Shown: piece after piece, positions 7,111-12,516 of the stretch
Numbering within the stretch: position 1 is the stretch's first letter
Layout: each line of letters starts with the position of its first letter
From: an uncultured Opitutales bacterium
GTDB lineage: Bacteria > Verrucomicrobiota > Verrucomicrobiia > Opitutales > UBA2995
DNA length: 12,516 bases
Assembly: GCA_937920335.1 (NCBI GenBank)
Contig: CALGUT010000387.1
Span: 1 to 12,516 of the forward strand
Direction: 5' to 3'
Notes under the pieces: generated by a model
What the model was told of the DNA's origin: nothing
Database searches by the model: none
What the model saw: only the letters and a program-made list of their open reading frames with translations
Program-made: the position numbers and the translations under genes

Positions 7111-8232
7111 ATGAGACTCCTACAAAAGACAATCGTCCTCCTCACGTTTGCGGCACACCTTCAGCTTTCCGGGCACGGAGACCAGTCTCCCCACCCTCAC
7201 AGTCTGACCTACGATAATTCCGCACAAGGAACCGTTCTGGGTCACAACGGCCTGCTCTATGAAGTCGACTTGAACTGGGCAAAAGCAGATCCAGCAGTGG
7301 CACCCGTGATCAATTCACATGCCCTTGCTGAAGGTCGAGACGGTTTAATCTACGTCATCACGGATCACCCGAAGAACGCATTCGTGGTTTTCAAGAAGGA
7401 TGGCACATTCGTCCGCGCTTTTGGAGAGGGACTGGTCGGTGGTCACGGGATTGAAATATTTGAAAAGGACGGCGAGGAGTTTCTGATCCACGTCGATTGT
7501 GGGTGGCACTTTGCAGCTGAAGGCTGGAACGCCACTCCGAAAAACGGACGCGTTACCATCCTGAAAACCGATGGAACGATCGTGAAGGCGCTCCCTACCC
7601 CTTTCGAAATGGGGATCGGCAAAGTGGGTGACAAACAGTTCATGCCCTGCGATGTAGCCGTAACACCCCAAGGAACCGTTCTGATCGCCGACGGCTACGC
7701 GACCGACTTCATTTACGAGATGACGATGACCGGAGAGCTCGTTCGCCGTTGGGGCGGAAAGACCGACGACGCCAGCAACCTCAGCAATGCTCACGGGATC
7801 TCCCTGGACACCTCCGACCCTAAGCTGCCGTTGGCCTGGGTTCCTTCTCGCAGCGAAAATCAGATCAAAGCCTTCACACTGGATGGAACGCATGTCGAAA
7901 CGATCGACCTGCCAGGTGCCTATGCGGGACAGCTCTTCTTTACCAAGGACAAGATTTACACCGCGGTCTGTTGGTCCAAGGAAAACGGCACCGGCGAACG
8001 ATTGGGACAGTCCGGATTTCTCATCGTCATGGACCGAAAAACAAAGCGAGTCATCAGTGCTCCTGGCGGAAGTGAACCCACCTATATCAACGGAGACCTC
8101 CAACCGATGTATCAAACCGCTAAGACCTTTATCCACGGGCACGATCTCTACGTGGACCGCGACGGTGCCATCTACTTCGGAGAATGGAATGCTGACCGGC
8201 GCTACCCGGCGAAGCTCACTCCTTTTCATTAA
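7111..8232 (+). CDS. Secreted PAL-like six-bladed beta-propeller (second copy)
   Basis: The gene encodes 373 residues from ATG 7111. The same frame is open upstream to 6856, but that part lies inside the PhoD-like gene and lacks a signal peptide. The signal peptide (about 1-21) is followed by a His-rich segment GHGDQSPHPH, echoing the first copy. PAL-type active-site positions are all present: His112 (GGHGIEI), Tyr196 (IADGYA), His228 (NAHGISLD), Arg247 (VPSRSENQI) and His344 (HGHDLYVD). The shared GGxxPxYxxxxLQxM block near 319-333 and the overall alignment make it a paralog of the gene ending at 1078. It has an extra loop around 129-146 (CGWHFAAEGWN). Family knowledge suggests a zinc-dependent lyase that breaks an alpha-hydroxy-amide bond, but the first-blade Arg of animal PAL is not evident, so the substrate may differ. 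A generic NHL-repeat protein is the alternative. Confidence 0.82.
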   Translation: MRLLQKTIVLLTFAAHLQLSGHGDQSPHPHSLTYDNSAQGTVLGHNGLLYEVDLNWAKADPAVAPVINSHALAEGRDGLIYVITDHPKNAFVVFKKDGTFVRAFGEGLVGGHGIEIFEKDGEEFLIHVDCGWHFAAEGWNATPKNGRVTILKTDGTIVKALPTPFEMGIGKVGDKQFMPCDVAVTPQGTVLIADGYATDFIYEMTMTGELVRRWGGKTDDASNLSNAHGISLDTSDPKLPLAWVPSRSENQIKAFTLDGTHVETIDLPGAYAGQLFFTKDKIYTAVCWSKENGTGERLGQSGFLIVMDRKTKRVISAPGGSEPTYINGDLQPMYQTAKTFIHGHDLYVDRDGAIYFGEWNADRRYPAKLTPFH

Positions 8233-8329
8233 GGACCCATTGAAGAAACCCCTGAGGCGTTTTCACTTCTTGAATTCCAATTATCCTCGACAAAATGGGG
8301 CGGGATCGGTGGTATCATCCGGCCTTTTG

Positions 8330-11203
8330 ATGTTACCCTTGATTACCCACCTAAGAAGATACTTCGCCTCAATAACACTGGGACTCGTAGTGTTTGCCAG
8401 CAGCCTCGCTGGCGCAGATGAGGGCCTTGAGCATTTTGAGAAGAAGATTAGACCCCTTCTATTAAACCAGTGTATCGCGTGTCACGGGCCTGAACAAGAG
8501 GAAGGCGGGCTGAACCTCAATTCCAAAGCCGGCTGGCAAGTGGGCGGCTTCCTCGGGCCCGCCATCGAACCAGGTAATACTAAAGATAGCCTGATCGCCC
8601 AACTGTTGAACACACCGAATGTATTTCCACAGCATCCGAAACTGAGCATCACCGAAGACCAGATACACGACCTCCTGGTTTGGATCAAATTAGGAGCTCC
8701 CGACCCTAGAGCCAATTTCGTAAACCGAGAATCATTACCGAACTATGAGCGCGGTAAAGATCACTGGGCGTTTCAAGCAATACAAAAGCCCGAACCGCCC
8801 CAGGTTAAAAACAAAAGCTGGGCACGGGGCGCGATTGATTCTTTTATCCTCTCTCAACAAGAAGCAGAAGTGGTCACACCTGTTCGGGACGCCACCCCAC
8901 AAGAATTGGTTCGTCGCGTCTACTTCGCGTTGATTGGCCTGCCCCCTACTCCCCAACAGATCGAAACCTTCCTTGCCGAAGATCGCCCTGACGCCTTTGA
9001 ATCCCTCATCGATGACTTGCTCGCTTCACCGCACTTTGGAGAACGGTGGGGACGCCATTGGCTAGACGTGGCTCGATTCGCTGAATCAAGCGGCGGAGGT
9101 CGCACCCTGCTCTTCAAAGACGCTTGGCGCTTCCGCGACTACGTTATCCAGGCGTTCAACAACGACATGCCCTTTGATCAATTTATCAAAGAACAATTGG
9201 CCGGAGATCTACTCCCTTACGAAACTGCGGAACAGCGCAGTCGCCAACTAACCGCTACCGCGTTCCTCGCCCTGGGTCCGACCAACTACGAGCAACAGGA
9301 TAAGCAGTTACTGCGTTACGACGTCATTGACGAACAGATCGATACGCTGGGAAAGGCCTTCATGGGAATGACCTTGAGCTGTGCCCGTTGCCACGATCAC
9401 AAGTTCGATCCTATTCCAACCGCCGACTATTACGCGATGGCCGGTATTTTCAAGAGTACCCGTACGCTTTACAATTACACCGACAATGTAGCTCGATGGA
9501 TTGATTCCAAGCTACCACTCGATGGGCCGGCGGGCGAAAAACTCGCTGAAACAGAAGCTAAGGCAGATGCCCTAAACTGGGAATTGAGCCTTTTAAGGAC
9601 GGAACTCGCCATCCTTGATCAAAAGTCGAAGAAACCACCCAAACCTGGAAAACCCGCCAGCCAACGGCTTTTTCCAGGAATCATCCTGAACGATGATTCC
9701 GCCACCAAGACCGGTACCTGGCTATTCTCGCAATACTCCCAAAATTACATTGGCGAAGGCTATCAGCACGACGGCAATGCAGCTAAGGGCTCGAGTACCC
9801 TAAGCTTCGATACGATAATTCCTTTCGACGGACTCTACGAAGTGCGAATCGCCTATAGTGAGGCAACGAGTCGATCTACCAACACACCCATAACCATCGC
9901 TCATGCCGACGGAGAAACGGGCATACTACTCGATCAACGGATTGCGCCAGACGTCCACGGAAGATTTCGATCTCTCGGGCAATTCTATTTCAACAAAGGC
10001 GTATCCTACACACTAACCGTTTCCAATAAAGATACGGATGGCTACGTAGTCGTAGATGCGGTACAGTGGGAACGCATAGAGTCCACGGAAGAGGCATCAA
10101 GCGCTGAACGAAGCGAGCATATCGATTTGGTTAACAGCGACCTTCAATTGATTGGGAAAGAGCTGAAGCCACTAACCGAAATACTGAAGAGACGCCCACT
10201 TGCGATGACGGTTCTGGATGATACACACGTCAGTGATTCGGCAATCCGCATTCGCGGCGAAGTTCACAGAAAAGGAAAGATTGTTCCGCGGGGCTTTCTC
10301 AAAGTCGCTACCCAGGGAGAACTCCCGTCCCTGCCCGACGATTCCAGTGGTCGTCTCGAGTTGGCAGAATGGTTGATCAGCCCTGAACACCCACTTACGT
10401 CCCGTGTCATCGCCAATCGTATCTGGACCTGGTTGTTCGGAACCGGTCTGGTTCAAAGCACCGACAATTTCGGAACAACGGGCCTGGGCCCGTCCCATCC
10501 AGAACTACTCGATTACCTGGCCATCCGGCTCCAGGAGAATGGCTGGTCGACCAAAGCGATGATCAAAGAAATCCTGATGTCTCGTACCTGGCAACTTGCG
10601 ACCGAAGTGAACCCAGAGGCCAAGCAGCTCGATGCCGATAATCGCCTACTAACGTCATTTCCCCTGCGTCGACTGGACGCTGAACAACTCCGCGATGCGA
10701 TACTCGCCGTAAACGGAAATCTCGACCTGCAACTCTATGGCCCGAACATAGACGGAGCCGGAATAATCAATGCGAACAGCACTGCCGCCCAGAAAATCGA
10801 GTATAACTATTTGTTCGAGGATACTCGCCGAAGCGTCTATACTCCTGCGTTTCGCGTAAAGCGCCACGAGCTGTTTGAACTCTTTGATTTTAGAAACGCC
10901 AATTTCTCAATCGGCCAGCGCAATGTGAGCACGGTTGCGCTTCAGGCGCTCTACATGCTCAACAATCCATTTGTCATAGAACAATCCCGTAAAGCAGCTG
11001 AAGTATTGTTGGATGAAGTCACCCCCAAGGAGCAGCGACTGGAACGGGCCTTCATAAAAACTTTGGGCAGACCGCCCACCGAACAAGAAGCAGCTCTGGT
11101 CAATCAACACCTTGGAGATGGACTTTCCAACGATTCCGTAGAAGACTGGGCTTCGGTTTTTCAAACGCTCTTTGGCTCCATCGATTTCAGGTATATCAAT
11201 TAG
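8330..11203 (+). CDS. PSD1 protein: PSCyt1-DUF1549-golvesin-like-DUF1553
   Basis: The protein is 957 residues from ATG 8330, chosen because a signal peptide (about 1-29, with LRRYF then ITLGLVVFASSLAGA) follows at once. An in-frame TTG at 8240 has AAGGA four bases upstream but would bury the signal. Domains in order: PSCyt1 (about 33-125) with heme motif C48-x-x-C51-H52; DUF1549/PSCyt2 (about 169-385) with LIGLPPTPQQ, HFGERWGRHWLDVARFAES and a second CxxCH (Cys351, Cys354, His355, followed by DHKFDPI); a charged, possibly coiled-coil linker (about 404-440); a golvesin C-terminal-like beta domain (about 445-584, ending VVDAVQWERI); and DUF1553 (about 675-920) with HPLTSRVIANRIW, FGTTGLGPSHPELLDYLA and LRRLDAEQLRDAI. 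Biochemical function is unknown; covalent heme and a role in extracytoplasmic redox chemistry are inferred. DUF1501, its usual partner, starts seven bases after the stop. Confidence 0.92.
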   Translation: MLPLITHLRRYFASITLGLVVFASSLAGADEGLEHFEKKIRPLLLNQCIACHGPEQEEGGLNLNSKAGWQVGGFLGPAIEPGNTKDSLIAQLLNTPNVFPQHPKLSITEDQIHDLLVWIKLGAPDPRANFVNRESLPNYERGKDHWAFQAIQKPEPPQVKNKSWARGAIDSFILSQQEAEVVTPVRDATPQELVRRVYFALIGLPPTPQQIETFLAEDRPDAFESLIDDLLASPHFGERWGRHWLDVARFAESSGGGRTLLFKDAWRFRDYVIQAFNNDMPFDQFIKEQLAGDLLPYETAEQRSRQLTATAFLALGPTNYEQQDKQLLRYDVIDEQIDTLGKAFMGMTLSCARCHDHKFDPIPTADYYAMAGIFKSTRTLYNYTDNVARWIDSKLPLDGPAGEKLAETEAKADALNWELSLLRTELAILDQKSKKPPKPGKPASQRLFPGIILNDDSATKTGTWLFSQYSQNYIGEGYQHDGNAAKGSSTLSFDTIIPFDGLYEVRIAYSEATSRSTNTPITIAHADGETGILLDQRIAPDVHGRFRSLGQFYFNKGVSYTLTVSNKDTDGYVVVDAVQWERIESTEEASSAERSEHIDLVNSDLQLIGKELKPLTEILKRRPLAMTVLDDTHVSDSAIRIRGEVHRKGKIVPRGFLKVATQGELPSLPDDSSGRLELAEWLISPEHPLTSRVIANRIWTWLFGTGLVQSTDNFGTTGLGPSHPELLDYLAIRLQENGWSTKAMIKEILMSRTWQLATEVNPEAKQLDADNRLLTSFPLRRLDAEQLRDAILAVNGNLDLQLYGPNIDGAGIINANSTAAQKIEYNYLFEDTRRSVYTPAFRVKRHELFELFDFRNANFSIGQRNVSTVALQALYMLNNPFVIEQSRKAAEVLLDEVTPKEQRLERAFIKTLGRPPTEQEAALVNQHLGDGLSNDSVEDWASVFQTLFGSIDFRYIN

Positions 11204-11210
11204 CACCCCC

Positions 11211-12516
11211 ATGAACAGACAAAAACACCCCATTTCCCGACGAGACGCACTCAAGAATCTAGCCTGCGGATTCGGGTACATGGCAGCGGCTGGCATGGCC
11301 CAGCAAGCCTCGGCATCCAGTATTACCAATCCCCTATTGGCGAAAGTTCCCCACCTGGTTCCCAAGGCAAAACGGATCATCTTTTTGTTCATGGCCGGCG
11401 GCGTTAGCCAAGTCGACAGTTTTGACTATAAGCCTCAGCTCTATAAAGACGACGGGCGAATGCTCGACTTTACCGATCAACGGATCCTAGCGAAGACTGG
11501 TATGGGTTCGACTCAGCGGGTCATGAAACCGCTCTGGGATTTTAAACAACGTGGACAAAACGGTGCCTGGGTATCGGAGCTGTTTCCTCACATGGCGAAG
11601 CATACAGACGAGTATTGCATCATTCGCTCCATGCAGACCGAAGGTGTAGCCCATGGACCTGCCACGCTATTCCTCCACACCGGTTCTACCAATTTCATAC
11701 GCCCCTCCATGGGAGCCTGGGTGAACTACGGGCTCGGAACCGAAAACCAGGACATGCCGGGCTTCGTGAGCTTGAGTCCATCCATGGGTAACGGGGGGCC
11801 TAGAAATTACAGTAACGCCTTTCTTCCTGCCGTTTACCAAGGCACCGCCGTGGGCCGCGCCGGGATGGACGCTTCGGATATTCGTTTTCAGAATCTAACC
11901 AACTCCCAGTTATCACCCGAACGGCAGAAAAAACAGTTCGATCTCTTGCAGGCCATGAACCATGAGCAATGCCAGAGTATGCCCGACAACTCGGAACTAG
12001 AGGCCGTTATCAACTCTTATGAGCTCGCATGGCGCATGCAGGCAAACGCTCCCGATATAATGGATATCTCCAAAGAATCGGACGCGACCAAGAAACTCTA
12101 CGGAATCGATGAAGAGCCCACTGACAACTACGGTCGCCAATGCTTGATGGCACGACGTATGGCTGAACAAGGTGTTCGGTTTATTCAGGTCAACTACAGT
12201 GACAACTCGAACAACCCCGCCTGGGATCAACACAACGACATGCCCAAGCACAAGGAGCATGCCATGGCTGTTGATAAACCGATTTCCGGATTACTGACCG
12301 ACTTAAAACAACGGGGACTTCTGGAAGATACTCTCGTCTGGTGGGGCGGCGAATTTGGAAGAACTCCTTACGCGCAAAAGAACGGTGATGGTCGCGACCA
12401 CAACCCAACCGGATTTACGGTTTGGCTAGCGGGCGCTGGTGTTCGCCCAGGGCTCATTTACGGAGCCACCGACGAGTATGGGCAATACGCCGTCGAAAAC
12501 AAAGTCCACATGCACG
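11211..12516 (+). CDS. DUF1501 family protein (alkaline phosphatase superfamily), 3' partial
   Basis: The frame opens with ATG 11211, runs for 435 codons and remains open at the right edge; the complete protein is usually slightly longer. The N-terminus is a twin-arginine signal (SRRDALKN, Arg10-Arg11, then an Ala/Met-rich hydrophobic stretch), predicting Tat export. DUF1501 motifs are present: IIFLFMAGGVSQVDSFDYKP (56-75, metal-type Asp69), HGPATLFLHTGS (148-159), WDQHND (338-343), WGGEFGRTP (378-386) and GRDHNPTGF (394-402). The family belongs to the alkaline phosphatase/sulfatase fold group, but no enzyme activity is established and the classical nucleophile is not obvious. Seven bases separate it from the PSD1 gene. 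This PSD1-DUF1501 order is a recurrent pair in Planctomycetota and Verrucomicrobiota, implying joint function in the periplasm. Confidence 0.93.
   Translation, partial: MNRQKHPISRRDALKNLACGFGYMAAAGMAQQASASSITNPLLAKVPHLVPKAKRIIFLFMAGGVSQVDSFDYKPQLYKDDGRMLDFTDQRILAKTGMGSTQRVMKPLWDFKQRGQNGAWVSELFPHMAKHTDEYCIIRSMQTEGVAHGPATLFLHTGSTNFIRPSMGAWVNYGLGTENQDMPGFVSLSPSMGNGGPRNYSNAFLPAVYQGTAVGRAGMDASDIRFQNLTNSQLSPERQKKQFDLLQAMNHEQCQSMPDNSELEAVINSYELAWRMQANAPDIMDISKESDATKKLYGIDEEPTDNYGRQCLMARRMAEQGVRFIQVNYSDNSNNPAWDQHNDMPKHKEHAMAVDKPISGLLTDLKQRGLLEDTLVWWGGEFGRTPYAQKNGDGRDHNPTGFTVWLAGAGVRPGLIYGATDEYGQYAVENKVHMH

Noticed and set aside
7345..8229. 294-codon minus-strand frame opposite the second PAL-like gene
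   Set aside because: It lies entirely antisense to a gene with clear family motifs, its translation shows no recognisable domain or signal, and long antisense frames are common in moderately G+C-rich coding DNA.
7787..8329. 5' extension of the PSD1 reading frame into the PAL-like gene
   Set aside because: The extension overlaps over 440 bases of a well-supported gene in another frame, is Ser/Arg-rich and low in homology signals, and would place the signal peptide deep inside the protein.
8471..9394. Two CxxCH motifs read as a conventional diheme cytochrome c
   Set aside because: The motifs fall in the PSCyt1 and DUF1549 domains respectively, and the second (CARCHDHKFDP) is a standard DUF1549 signature. 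Heme attachment at the second site cannot be assumed, so the gene is called PSD1 instead.

Overview
The window looks like chromosomal DNA from a Verrucomicrobiota bacterium (Opitutales/Puniceicoccales-like), with Planctomycetota as the alternative. The main reasons are the paired PSCyt1-DUF1549-DUF1553 ('PSD1') and DUF1501 genes, a Tat-exported Gfo/Idh/MocA oxidoreductase, a DUF1349-like secreted protein and a DUF1343 lipoprotein. These combinations are greatly expanded in those phyla. Base composition is moderate, around half G+C by eye. None of the start codons is preceded by a clear Shine-Dalgarno sequence. There are no tRNAs, rRNAs, CRISPR arrays, insertion sequences or long repeats, and no gene-free stretch reaches 300 bases.

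Layout. Left block, plus strand: a secreted six-bladed propeller of the peptidyl-alpha-hydroxyglycine alpha-amidating lyase (PAL) type that runs off the left edge (to 1078), a DUF1343/NamZ-like exo-N-acetylmuramidase lipoprotein (1112-2332), and a 59-residue two-helix membrane protein six bases later (2339-2518). Middle block, minus strand: a small secreted DUF1349-like protein (4584-3952) followed after 34 bases by a Tat-exported Gfo/Idh/MocA oxidoreductase (3917-2607). A 157-base divergent gap separates this pair from the right block. Right block, plus strand: a DMT/EamA transporter (4742-5668), a secreted PhoD-type phosphatase/phosphodiesterase (5718-7106), a second PAL-like propeller (7111-8232), a PSD1 protein with two CxxCH motifs and a golvesin-like insert (8330-11203), and a DUF1501 protein cut by the right edge (11211 onward).

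How the genes may work together. Almost every product carries a Sec, lipoprotein or Tat export signal, so the window is mostly about extracytoplasmic chemistry. The right block is tightly packed (gaps of 49, 4, 97 and 7 bases) and is probably one transcription unit. It combines a permease, a phosphoesterase, a PAL-like metallo-lyase, a probable c-type cytochrome and an alkaline-phosphatase-superfamily protein. The two PAL-like propellers are paralogs that keep the three histidines plus the Tyr and Arg expected at the PAL active site. No peptidylglycine hydroxylase partner is visible. The most interesting hypothesis is therefore an uncharacterised periplasmic pathway in which PAL-like lyases act on a non-peptide or unusual substrate, coupled to the PSD1/DUF1501 pair. 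This is inference; no substrate can be read from the sequence.
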